From the NCBI GenBank assembly GCA_003576905.1, contig QEVG01000006.1, positions 62,001-126,000 on the forward strand: a stretch of DNA of 64,000 nt. Reading direction: 5' to 3'. The notes under the pieces were generated by a model that made no database searches, was not told the DNA's origin, and saw nothing but the letters and a program-made list of their open reading frames with translations. This DNA is from Planctomycetota bacterium. GTDB taxonomy: Bacteria > Planctomycetota > Phycisphaerae > UBA1845 > UTPLA1. Positions 25,978-33,860 of this stretch are shown piece after piece. The position numbers and the translations under genes are program-made. Each line of letters begins with the position of its first letter. Position 1 is the first letter of the stretch.

Positions 25978-27672
25978 GTGCCGCATCGATCGCTGCTGGA
26001 TTCCATTTTTGCCCGCATTGGAAAGCTCCACGCGGGAAGCGTCGCGCGCCGGTTCTTCAAGGCGGTAGGCCGGGCGCGGGCGGTCCAGGAGGAGCTGCGC
26101 GCGGCGCTTGTCGCGCGGGCGGCCGAAACAGCGTTTGGAAGGGACCGGCACTTCGCCCGAATCCGCAGCTACGCCGACTTCCACGCGAATATTCCCGTGC
26201 TCAATTACATGGATTTCGCGCCCTATATTGACCGGGTGCGCCGCGGGGAGACGACGGCATTGATTCCCGCCGGCGAGCGCGTGCTGATGTTCGCACTGAC
26301 CAGCGGCACAACCGCGCAACCCAAGTACATCCCCATCACCCAGGGCGTCCTTGCAGAATGCCGGCGCGGATGGAACATCTGGGGGCTGAAGGCGATTCTA
26401 GACCATCCGCCCTCACTTCTGCGGCACATTCTTCAGGTCACCAGTTCGATGCACGACCATACCGCGCCGTCGGGTGTTCCGTGCGGCGCGATTACCGGGC
26501 TGCTCGCGGCGACCCAGAAGAAGCTGGTCCGCCGCTATTACACGTCGCCCGCGGCCGTGGCGGGGATTGAAGATCCGACGGCGAAGTACTACACGATCAT
26601 GCGGCTCGCGGTCGCGCGGGACGTGTCGTGGGCCGTGACCGCAAGCCCGGCAACGCTGCTGCTCCTGGCAAAGACGGGGGACGAACACAAGCGCCAGTTG
26701 ATCCGCGACATACACGATGGCACCCTTCGAGAGGATATCGAAGTCCCGCGGGAAATCCGCGAATCGCTGCGTCCGCGGCTTGCGGCCGATGCGGCGGCGG
26801 CGCGGCGGCTGGATGCGATCGCGTCGCGCAGCGGCGTCCTTTACCCGAAGGACTACTGGCGGCTCGATTTCCTCGCCCATTGGACCGGCGGAACGATGGG
26901 GCTGTATCGCTCACAGTTTCCGCGCTATTACGGGAGTCCACCGGTGCGGGACATCGGGCTCATCGCCAGCGAGGGGCGCATGTCGATCCCCGTCGCCGAC
27001 GAAACGGCGTCGGGCATCCTCGCCGTCACTTCCCACTTTTTTGAGTTCATTCCCGAGTCGGCCTACGGCGGTCGGCAGCCCGCAGTTCTCCGTATGCACG
27101 AACTCCGCGAGGGCGAGACCTATTTCGTGCTGCTTACCAACGCGAGTGGGCTGTATCGATATGACATCGGTGACCGCGTGCGGGTCACTGGGTGGGTCGG
27201 CGAAGCGCCCCTGATTGAGTTCCTGTCGCGCGATGCCCACACGTCTTCGATGACGGGCGAAAAGCTGACGGAAGATCAGGTCGTCGGGGCTATGAAGGAC
27301 GTTTTTGGGGAGGTGGACCCCATCGCAGAGTTTGTGCTCGCACCGCGTTTCGGCGAACTGCCGTGGTACCGGCTCTACCTGGAGACCGCGGACGCAACGC
27401 GGCGGCCGGGCCTCGCGGAAAAGTTCGATCTTGCGTTGTGTCGCGTGAATCCCGAGTACGATTCGAAGCGAAAGTCGCTTCGACTTGGGCCGGTGGAGGT
27501 GGTCCCGCTTCGGGATGGAACCCTTGCCGAGCGCGATCGACGCCTGCGCGTGCAGCGGTCGCGGACCTCCGAACAATTCAAGCATCAATACCTGCTGGCA
27601 TCGCCGGGCGCCGATCGTGATCTTGAATCGCGCGCGCTTCATGGAAAGAAAGATGAGCCGGTGAACGGCTGA
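25978..27672 (+). CDS. GH3-like acyl-adenylate/amide synthetase
   Basis: GTG at 25978 follows GGAGG. The 564-residue protein is a GH3 auxin-responsive-promoter family member: ATP motif ALTSGTTAQPKYIPIT, later HWTGGTMGLYRSQFPRYYG, LTNASGLYRYDIGDRVRVTG and DAHTSSMTGEKLTEDQV. Plant GH3 enzymes adenylate carboxylic acids and couple them to amino acids; bacterial members are mostly uncharacterised. Its partner appears to be the membrane hydrolase just upstream, so the pair may make and break acyl amides or esters; that is inference. Confidence 0.88.
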   Translation: MPHRSLLDSIFARIGKLHAGSVARRFFKAVGRARAVQEELRAALVARAAETAFGRDRHFARIRSYADFHANIPVLNYMDFAPYIDRVRRGETTALIPAGERVLMFALTSGTTAQPKYIPITQGVLAECRRGWNIWGLKAILDHPPSLLRHILQVTSSMHDHTAPSGVPCGAITGLLAATQKKLVRRYYTSPAAVAGIEDPTAKYYTIMRLAVARDVSWAVTASPATLLLLAKTGDEHKRQLIRDIHDGTLREDIEVPREIRESLRPRLAADAAAARRLDAIASRSGVLYPKDYWRLDFLAHWTGGTMGLYRSQFPRYYGSPPVRDIGLIASEGRMSIPVADETASGILAVTSHFFEFIPESAYGGRQPAVLRMHELREGETYFVLLTNASGLYRYDIGDRVRVTGWVGEAPLIEFLSRDAHTSSMTGEKLTEDQVVGAMKDVFGEVDPIAEFVLAPRFGELPWYRLYLETADATRRPGLAEKFDLALCRVNPEYDSKRKSLRLGPVEVVPLRDGTLAERDRRLRVQRSRTSEQFKHQYLLASPGADRDLESRALHGKKDEPVNG

Positions 27673-27684
27673 AGGGCCGGCTCA
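27654..27684. terminator. bidirectional terminator between GH3-like and rpiB-deoC genes
   Basis: TGAGCCGG (27654-27661) and CCGGCTCA (27677-27684) form a perfect eight-base-pair stem that spans both stop codons. On the plus strand it is followed by GTACTTTTCC and on the minus strand by TCTTTCTTTCC, so it can end both convergent transcripts. Confidence 0.7.
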
Positions 27685-29172
27685 GTACTTTTCCCTGGAG
27701 GACGGCGCGCCTGCGGTGGGATTGCCCTCGGCGGGCTGTCCCCCTTTGGCCTCCTTGAGGATCTGAACACCCGCGCTGGCGCCGATGCGCGTGGCCCCCG
27801 CTTCGACCATCTTCTTGAAGTCGTCATAGCTGCGAATGCCACCGGCGGCCTTTACTCCCATTCGCGTGCCCGCGACCGCCTCGCTCATTAGGGCCACGTC
27901 GTGGGAGGTCGCGCCGGTCGAGGCGAAGCCGGTGCTGGTTTTGACGAAATCCGCCCGGGCCCGCTTGGCGAGGTGACACGCCCGGACTTTTTCGTCGTCG
28001 CTCAAGAGCGCGCACTCAATAATCACCTTGCAGATGGCGCGGCCGTCGTAACAGGCGTCGACCACGGCCTTGATATCGCGGTAGACCAAGTCATCATCGC
28101 CGCTCTTCAGGGCGCCGATGTTTATCACCATGTCGATCTCGCGCGCCCCGTCGCGGATTGCCTTGCGCGTCTCGAAAGCCTTGACTTCCGCTACGTGCGT
28201 CCCGAGCGGAAAGCCCACGACCGTGCACACCGCCACGCTCGATCCCTTGAGAACATCCGCCGCCGGCTTGACCCAATTCGGGTTGATGCACACGGACGCA
28301 AATCCAAACTCCAGCGCTTCGCGACACAGCTGCTCGATCTGCTGCCGCGTCGCTTCGGGCTTCAGAAGCGTATGGTCGATGTACTTTGCCACGTCCCTGG
28401 GAATCGGTCCGCCGCCCGGCCCCATGCCGATGCGATCGGCGCCCATGCCGATCAATCCCCGAACCGTGTCCGGTCCCTTCTCGGCGCATCGGCCGTGGCA
28501 ATGTTCCCCGCAGCAGGAACACGAACTTCGCGCGGGCCAGCCGTCCCGGCCAAGCAGTTGTGCGATGCGATCCGCAATCCGCTCGAGGTCGGCGCTGGAA
28601 AGCTCCTTGAGATCAGGAATCCGGCGAAGTACATCGGGGGTCATGGTGTGAGGTTCCTCGGGGCGTGCTTGCGGCGGCGGCGTCATGCCGGGGATCGCGC
28701 CCGTACCGATGATACCGCGCTCGACCTCCTCAATCATGGCCACGCGGCGAACGTGGCGATCCACGGTGCAGTCTACGCTCAAAAAGGTCTCGACGATCTG
28801 CTCGGCCAGGCTGGGTCCGATTAAACCGGCCCCGAGCGTCAGAATGTTGGCATCGTTGTGTTCCCGGCTGTTTCGAGCCGATGAAACGTCGTAGCACAGC
28901 GCCGCCCGGACGCCCGGAAACTTGTTTGCGACCATCGAAGAACCGATGCCCGCCCCATCGATGATGATGCCCCGGGGGCACTTGCGCTCCGAAACGAGCC
29001 GGGCGACGGACGCGGCGATTCGAGGATAGTCGGCCGGGTTCTTGTCTTGCGTGCCGCAGTCCTCGACGGACCAGCCCTGGCCGACGAGGCGCTTCTTCAG
29101 ATGCTCTTTGAGGTCGAAGCCTCCGTGATCCGATCCGATCGCGATGCGCCTGTCTGTCACCTTCGAACTCAT
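27682..29172 (-). CDS. RpiB-DeoC fusion: sugar-phosphate isomerase plus deoxyribose-phosphate aldolase
   Basis: A single 496-residue frame with two enzymes. Residues 1-150 are RpiB/LacAB-like: [45 protein letters not shown]. The usual catalytic Cys before GxGIG is Asp72. Residues 260-475 are a complete Deo[12 protein letters not shown], Schiff-base Lys411 in FVKTSTGF, and Lys441 in GVKAAGGIR. The 110-residue bridge has a Pro-rich part, an amphipathic helix ([19 protein letters not shown], 191-209) and a Cys/His cluster (C218, C220, C221, H224, C225, H226, C229) that could bind metal. DeoC splits deoxyribose 5-phosphate into acetaldehyde and glyceraldehyde 3-phosphate. RpiB and DeoC are the signature enzymes of sugar-phosphate-utilising microcompartments, but no shell gene is in the window. 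GGAGG lies 11 bases before the ATG. Confidence 0.92.
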   Translation of the reverse strand: MSSKVTDRRIAIGSDHGGFDLKEHLKKRLVGQGWSVEDCGTQDKNPADYPRIAASVARLVSERKCPRGIIIDGAGIGSSMVANKFPGVRAALCYDVSSARNSREHNDANILTLGAGLIGPSLAEQIVETFLSVDCTVDRHVRRVAMIEEVERGIIGTGAIPGMTPPPQARPEEPHTMTPDVLRRIPDLKELSSADLERIADRIAQLLGRDGWPARSSCSCCGEHCHGRCAEKGPDTVRGLIGMGADRIGMGPGGGPIPRDVAKYIDHTLLKPEATRQQIEQLCREALEFGFASVCINPNWVKPAADVLKGSSVAVCTVVGFPLGTHVAEVKAFETRKAIRDGAREIDMVINIGALKSGDDDLVYRDIKAVVDACYDGRAICKVIIECALLSDDEKVRACHLAKRARADFVKTSTGFASTGATSHDVALMSEAVAGTRMGVKAAGGIRSYDDFKKMVEAGATRIGASAGVQILKEAKGGQPAEGNPTAGAPSSREKY

Positions 29173-29284
29173 CCGCTCAAAAGCCTCCGAAACGCGCCAA
29201 TCACGCTATTACCAGCCGTGCCGACACGGGCGTCAAGGTCGTGGTCGCACCAGCTTTTTTGGCATTCGCAGGACAAAAAGCGAT

Positions 29285-29290
29285 TATACT
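29285..29290 (+). promoter_or_regulatory. candidate -10 element of the glycosyltransferase gene
   Basis: TATACT at 29285-29290 is a near-consensus -10 in a locally AT-rich stretch 76 bases before the start at 29366. No good -35 is visible. Confidence 0.35.
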
Positions 29291-29365
29291 GGAACGGGTA
29301 TCGGGCCGAAGCAGAGCGAAGTGGTTCGGAGTCACGAGCCGCCGTCCTTTTAGGAGCAGATCGCA

Positions 29366-30550
29366 ATGTCGGGGCCGCACGGTGAGCATGCTCAGCGCCA
29401 GGTCGTGTGCCTGGTGACTGACGAAACGGCGACCGATCGAATTCCCTCGGCCCTGCGCTACCTTCAGATAGGACTCATTGACGAAAACATCGAGGTTCTG
29501 CTGGTGGCCCCGCGCGACGAACGCAGCGATTCAGTAGCAACCGGGCCGACCACCCTGATCACCTATCGGCGCCCGGCGTGGCCCCTGGAAACCTGGTCGC
29601 GTCATCGAATTACTGAGATAGTTGTCGAGAAGGCTCAGTCGCTCAAGCCACCCACGCCGTTGCTGGTGCATTCGCTCAGTTCGAGTTGCGCCCCGCTGGC
29701 GGCGGGAATTGCCGCCGCCCTCGAAGGGCAACTCATCATGACCGTGTGGTCCCCTTCCGATGCGAGCCTCCCGCAATTGCAGCAGTCAGTTGATCGCGCC
29801 GCGCTCCTGATCGCCCCTTCGGCGGCCGTGGCGCGCGGCATTCACGGCCGGCTGCCCGTGCAGCGTCCCGTGGAAGTCGTACCGCTGGGCGTTCCGGTCG
29901 CGTCGGGCGCGGCCGCCTTTCGCAGCGACGATCGCTCGCCGACGCTCCTGTTCGCAGGCACGATCAACGACGACGAAGGGATCGAATCCATGCTTCGAGC
30001 TGCGCGGATCGTCATGCAGAAGCACCCCAACCTGCTCGTATTTCTGGTAGGCAAGGGGCCGGGCGAGATCGCCGTGAGGCACCTCGCGACGAGCCTCGGG
30101 ATAGAGGACCAGGTCATTTTTACGGGCCGCCTGGAGTACCTTCGCCGCGCCCTTGAAGCCGCCGACATTTTCTGCCTTCCGAGTGCGGCAGAGCCGTTTC
30201 GGGAGGAGATTCTCCATGCCATGGCATGCGGGCTTGCCATCACCGCCGTTGAGGCAAGCCCGTACGACGGCCTTGAACACGGTCGCACTGCACTGCTTTA
30301 TCGCGAAGGGGCCGACGACGCCTTGGCAGACCACCTGCTTACCCTGCTGGACGGCCACGAACAGGGCCGCCAGCTCGCCGCCGGCGCCCGGGCTCACGCG
30401 ATTTCACAGAACTCAGTCGCCAGAATGGTCGCGGGCCACACGCGAATCTACCGGCAGCTTGATCGCCGCGAACGAACGTTCTCGATCGCCGCGGGCGGCG
30501 GCGGCGCCGAACCCAGCCGCGTTGACGGAACAGCTCCGCCGCCTTATTGA
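29366..30550 (+). CDS. GT4-like glycosyltransferase
   Basis: TAGGAG precedes the ATG at 29366. The 394-residue protein has a GT-B fold: LIAPSAAVARGI and VEVVPLGVPV at the domain junction, PTLLFAGTINDDEGIESML, FLVGKGPGE, and the nucleotide-sugar site FCLPSAAEPFREEILHAMACGLA with the EX7E pattern. It probably transfers a sugar from a nucleotide donor to a surface glycan or glycolipid. The C-terminal 20 residues are Gly/Ala/Pro-rich. Its end overlaps the convergent STN gene by seven bases. No other glycan genes are adjacent. Confidence 0.85.
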   Translation: MSGPHGEHAQRQVVCLVTDETATDRIPSALRYLQIGLIDENIEVLLVAPRDERSDSVATGPTTLITYRRPAWPLETWSRHRITEIVVEKAQSLKPPTPLLVHSLSSSCAPLAAGIAAALEGQLIMTVWSPSDASLPQLQQSVDRAALLIAPSAAVARGIHGRLPVQRPVEVVPLGVPVASGAAAFRSDDRSPTLLFAGTINDDEGIESMLRAARIVMQKHPNLLVFLVGKGPGEIAVRHLATSLGIEDQVIFTGRLEYLRRALEAADIFCLPSAAEPFREEILHAMACGLAITAVEASPYDGLEHGRTALLYREGADDALADHLLTLLDGHEQGRQLAAGARAHAISQNSVARMVAGHTRIYRQLDRRERTFSIAAGGGGAEPSRVDGTAPPPY

Positions 30551-31686
30551 TCCGGGGCGTCAGGAGACGACATTGGCGTGGATGGGGAAATGTCCTTGCG
30601 CATTTTCTGAATGATCTCTTCGATCATCTGGTCGCGCGATTCGAGTATGTCCGGGGGCAATTCGTCGGCGCGAATAAGAAACTCCAGACTGTAGCCGCCG
30701 TCCGCCCCCGGCACCACAATCTTTCCGACATATGGCGACGAGCGACCGGCGGCGCGCTTGCCGCCCTCCTGTAGCGCATCCGAAAGCCCGATGCGCACGA
30801 CCTCGCGTTCGATTTCGTATTTCAGCCCTGTTTCGGCGCAAATGAGCTCGAGGGCCTGCCGTATGGAGGCGGACTGAAGCAGCAGCGAGTAACTCTGCAC
30901 GGTGGACTGCGGAAGCTTGAGCATCATGCCGGGCTCAAGAACGAACTGCGTTTCCGCCTTTTCGGAGAGATCGAGCAGGACGCGGGCCAGCGGCATGTTT
31001 GCATACCGCGCGGAAATCCTGCGGGCGAGGCGATTGGCGATCTGGGCCTGCTGCGTGCGAATCACGACGGCATCGCCGTTTGGAAACCACACCCAGCCCA
31101 GGGCCCCGGTGGCCACTTCGAGCATTTCGGCCACGCTTCCGCGCCCGCTGCGCGAAAGCTGATGCTCAAGCATGTTCGCGGCGTCGACCTTGCTCGTGAT
31201 GCGGAACTGAAGCTTGAAGTTGCGAAAGGTCTCGGGGGAAAACTGCGTCTCGTTGCACCGCTGGAGGAGCTTGAGATCGTCCCAGTTCGCCCGGCGATTC
31301 ATTCGCTTCAAGGGATCGGTCGCGAAGACGAACACGCCGCCATCGCGGATGTCATACGTCATCCCGAGAGGCGCGAGGACCTGCGGAAGAATCTCGCGCA
31401 GGCTGGCGTGCGACACCGTCACCTTGGCCAATCGCGTCTGCGCACCCCAGGGAAGCAGCTCGAGTGAGGGCTCATCCGCGGAGATCCTGAGCCCGGTCTG
31501 GCGGCCGATGTCTGCAAGGGCATCACCCACGGCCATATCGCTCACGCTGAGCGACTCGATCTTCTGATCGAGGGCCTGGGCAACCGCGGCGTCAGCGGAT
31601 GTGGCAGCAACGGGAAGCGGCGCCTGCGCGGAAACCGGACCCGCAAATACGAGTAAGGCGAGCAGAAGTGTGAGGAATCGCGTCAT
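30544..31686 (-). CDS. secreted protein with two STN-like (secretin/TonB short N-terminal) domains
   Basis: The 380-residue protein begins with a signal peptide, MTRFLTLLLALLVFAGPVSA. Two domains of STN type follow: about 47-125 (VGDALADIGRQTGLRI, VTVSHASLREILPQVL, YDIRDGGVFVFA) and about 225-305 (ARVLLDLSEKAETQFVL, ASIRQALELICAETGLKYEI). No secretin barrel or TonB receptor follows, so the protein is probably periplasmic and binds a ligand or partner. It is the last gene of an ECF sigma / anti-sigma-like / STN unit, and so is a candidate sensor for that sigma factor, an arrangement that recalls FecI-FecR-FecA with only the STN part kept. Confidence 0.7.
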   Translation of the reverse strand: MTRFLTLLLALLVFAGPVSAQAPLPVAATSADAAVAQALDQKIESLSVSDMAVGDALADIGRQTGLRISADEPSLELLPWGAQTRLAKVTVSHASLREILPQVLAPLGMTYDIRDGGVFVFATDPLKRMNRRANWDDLKLLQRCNETQFSPETFRNFKLQFRITSKVDAANMLEHQLSRSGRGSVAEMLEVATGALGWVWFPNGDAVVIRTQQAQIANRLARRISARYANMPLARVLLDLSEKAETQFVLEPGMMLKLPQSTVQSYSLLLQSASIRQALELICAETGLKYEIEREVVRIGLSDALQEGGKRAAGRSSPYVGKIVVPGADGGYSLEFLIRADELPPDILESRDQMIEEIIQKMRKDISPSTPMSSPDAPDQ

Positions 31687-31772
31687 CCATGCCTCCGTCG
31701 GTGAAATCGGGATCCATCCCGGGCCAACGCGCGCGGCCCGATCGCAATTGCCCGGCCGCCCTTCGGAGGGCG

Positions 31773-32534
31773 TCAGTATAGCAAAGCCGCGTCCACGGCG
31801 TCTCCGTTTGGAATCGGCTGCCCGCCCGAGGCGATCACCAATCCAGGTCCATCGTCAATCTGTTCGACACTGGCCGAAGAGGACATGTCAAAGGAAATGG
31901 AGACCTTGCCCTCGGACTGCGGAGCATCGAGCGCCACGCGGACAAAGGACTGCGCCGAACCGGGCGGATGGCCGACCGGCAGCATACTCTCCGTGCCCGG
32001 CTGGCGAAGTATCAGAAACAGCGCGGCCGCCGCAGCGAGGGGAATTCCCGCGCCGACGACCCAGCGCGTCCAGCGCCCGCGCCGCAACGTCCGCGCTTCC
32101 TCGCGAACGGCGCCGGAGACCCGGGAGCGAAAGGCGTCCCAGTTCACCGCGGGCATGGGTCGCAGCGAATCGTGCAGCCATTCGTCGACTTTTTCGAACT
32201 GGCGGCGAAGAGGCTCCATACGCGGGCCGCTCATGATCAGTTCGCCGGCGGCGGCGGGATCAATAGCCGAGTCGGCGGCCAGGGAAGCCTGGTACGCGGG
32301 TTCGTCACCTACTCGCCGTGAGACAGATTGCCGAAAGGAGTTCAGATCCACCGTCTCAGGCAAGGCACGGAAGCCGGTAAGGATCCGGGCCAGCTTCTCG
32401 TACTGCCGCGACAGCGCGGCCGCGTCTTCGCTTGAAGCCAGGGCACGAGTCAACTCGGAGAGCTGGTCGGGCGGGAGGACGCCGTCCAGACGGTCGACAA
32501 TCAGTCGTTCAAGATGTTCGGGCACTCCCGACAT
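31773..32534 (-). CDS. anti-sigma-factor-like membrane protein
   Basis: A 253-residue protein that starts three bases after the sigma factor stop. The cytoplasmic N-terminal half is helical and Leu-rich (HLERLIVDRLDGVLPPDQLSEL, ALSRQYEKLARILTGF). It has one membrane helix near 160-180 (WVVGAGIPLAAAAALFLIL) and a periplasmic tail ending GGQPIPNGDAVDAALLY. No zinc-binding HxxxCxxC motif is seen. Size, topology and position directly behind an ECF sigma gene make an anti-sigma role likely though not proven. Confidence 0.6.
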   Translation of the reverse strand: MSGVPEHLERLIVDRLDGVLPPDQLSELTRALASSEDAAALSRQYEKLARILTGFRALPETVDLNSFRQSVSRRVGDEPAYQASLAADSAIDPAAAGELIMSGPRMEPLRRQFEKVDEWLHDSLRPMPAVNWDAFRSRVSGAVREEARTLRRGRWTRWVVGAGIPLAAAAALFLILRQPGTESMLPVGHPPGSAQSFVRVALDAPQSEGKVSISFDMSSSASVEQIDDGPGLVIASGGQPIPNGDAVDAALLY

Positions 32535-32537
32535 GAC

Positions 32538-33164
32538 TCACTCTTCCAGGTATTCAGCCAGCCGGGCCTTCAGGGCCTTGCGGGCCTGGAATACATTCCA
32601 CTTCACCATTTCCACGCTGCATTCCATGATCTCCGCGACTTCCTTCTGAGGCAGTTGCTCGATGGAAAAGAGCGTAAGGGCCAGCCGCTGCTGGGGCGGA
32701 AGCTCATCAACCGCTTTTTCGAGGAGCTCTCGCAACTCCTCGTTCATAAGTGCTTCGTCACCCGTCCGTTCTCGACGCCCCTCGTCGGCAAGCTGGGCGT
32801 CCTGCGGACTGGACTCGTCGTCACCCATCGAGAGCGAGAGATTCTGTTTACGCCCTCGGCGATAATTCAGCGACAGGTTGCTGACGATTCGCATCAACCA
32901 GGGGCCGAATCGCTGGGTCTCCTGTAGCGTGGCGAGCGACCGGAACGCCCGAAGGAACGCATCTTGGCAGACATCCATCGCATCGCTCATGTTTCCCAGA
33001 AGGCGGTACGCCACGGAGACGGCGCGTCGCTGGTACTTTTCGATCAATCGGTCATACGCCGCCGTGTCCCCCGCCAGAGTCCTGGCCACCGCCTCGGCGT
33101 CCTGCCGCTGCGACGAATCATCCTCATTTCTCGGGGCGGCGGTTCGATCCATCGGTTTAGACAA
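32538..33164 (-). CDS. ECF RNA polymerase sigma factor (RpoE-like)
   Basis: A 208-residue sigma-70 family protein. Region 2: YDRLIEKYQRRAVSVAYRLLGN, DVCQDAFLRAFRSL, FGPWLMRIVSNLSLNYRR. Region 4: AVDELPPQQRLALTLFSIEQLPQKEVAEIM and VKWNVFQARKALKARL. Differs from the TIGR02999 factor at 12314, so the window holds two ECF groups. It heads a three-gene leftward unit with an anti-sigma-like protein and an STN protein. Confidence 0.92.
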   Translation of the reverse strand: MSKPMDRTAAPRNEDDSSQRQDAEAVARTLAGDTAAYDRLIEKYQRRAVSVAYRLLGNMSDAMDVCQDAFLRAFRSLATLQETQRFGPWLMRIVSNLSLNYRRGRKQNLSLSMGDDESSPQDAQLADEGRRERTGDEALMNEELRELLEKAVDELPPQQRLALTLFSIEQLPQKEVAEIMECSVEMVKWNVFQARKALKARLAEYLEE

Positions 33165-33248
33165 TCTGAATCGGGCGCGCGTTAGCTGAAAAAGGGGCCA
33201 TCACGGCCTATTGGCTCGGTCATTCGCCATAACTCGCGGACGGCCCTT

Positions 33249-33277
33249 AGCTTAGGGTCGGACACCATTTATATCAA
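33249..33277 (-). promoter_or_regulatory. candidate promoter of the ECF sigma operon
   Basis: On the minus strand TTGATA (33272-33277) and TAAGCT (33249-33254) are 17 bases apart, giving a start about 80 bases before the sigma gene. The -10 match is weak. Confidence 0.3.
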
Positions 33278-33324
33278 TCGAGAACATTTACGGACGTGAT
33301 CGGAAAGCCCGAATCGGCCACGCA

Positions 33325-33789
33325 TCAGCTGGCGGGCTGGGTCGAGACCCCCAAAGCCTCTGCCTTTGCCTTTCGAAGCCATTCGACGAACACTTCCACC
33401 GAGGGCACGGGATTAACGGATATGGGCGTAGAAACGCGCTCGCCCCGTGAATTGCACACGACGCAGACCTGGGGGCGCTGAACGCCGTACTTCTGGCGCT
33501 GTTCGGCGAAGTAGGCGAATTCAAGCTCGACATTGACCATGTCAACGAGCTCGCGCTTCACGGCCGAGTTCTCCAGCACCTCGAGCTTCATATTACGATG
33601 AAGCGAGGAATCCCACACCTTAAAGTAGATGAGCATCGGCTTGTTTTTTTCGGCGGCGAGGCGCTCACCGAAATCCGGGTCGAGATACCAGACCGGCCCG
33701 CAGCCGACGGCACTAAAGGCCGCCGACGCGAGAACGATCAACAATCCGGCTCGGATCGCATCCCTGCGTCGATTCCCGTTCGCTCTCAA
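33325..33789 (-). CDS. lipoprotein with thioredoxin-like fold lacking the CXXC pair
   Basis: The start is TTG at 33789 with GGGAG eight bases upstream; there is no in-frame ATG before the lipoprotein signal (IRAGLLIVLASAAFSAVGC). The mature part resembles the thioredoxin-like DUF family that reads KPMLIYFKVWDSSLHRNMKLEVL followed by VNVELEFAYFAEQRQKYGVQRP. In redox-active members the segment after the first strand carries Cys-x-x-Cys; here it is Trp-Asp-Ser-Ser. The 154-residue protein is therefore probably structural or regulatory. It follows rng by 71 bases and may be the last gene of that unit. Confidence 0.6.
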   Translation of the reverse strand: MRANGNRRRDAIRAGLLIVLASAAFSAVGCGPVWYLDPDFGERLAAEKNKPMLIYFKVWDSSLHRNMKLEVLENSAVKRELVDMVNVELEFAYFAEQRQKYGVQRPQVCVVCNSRGERVSTPISVNPVPSVEVFVEWLRKAKAEALGVSTQPAS

Positions 33790-33860
33790 ATCGATGGCTC
33801 CCGGCGCGGCGTCCGTCCGCCCCCATCGTCCGCCCCATCATACTCGGGCGCGGCCGTGTG

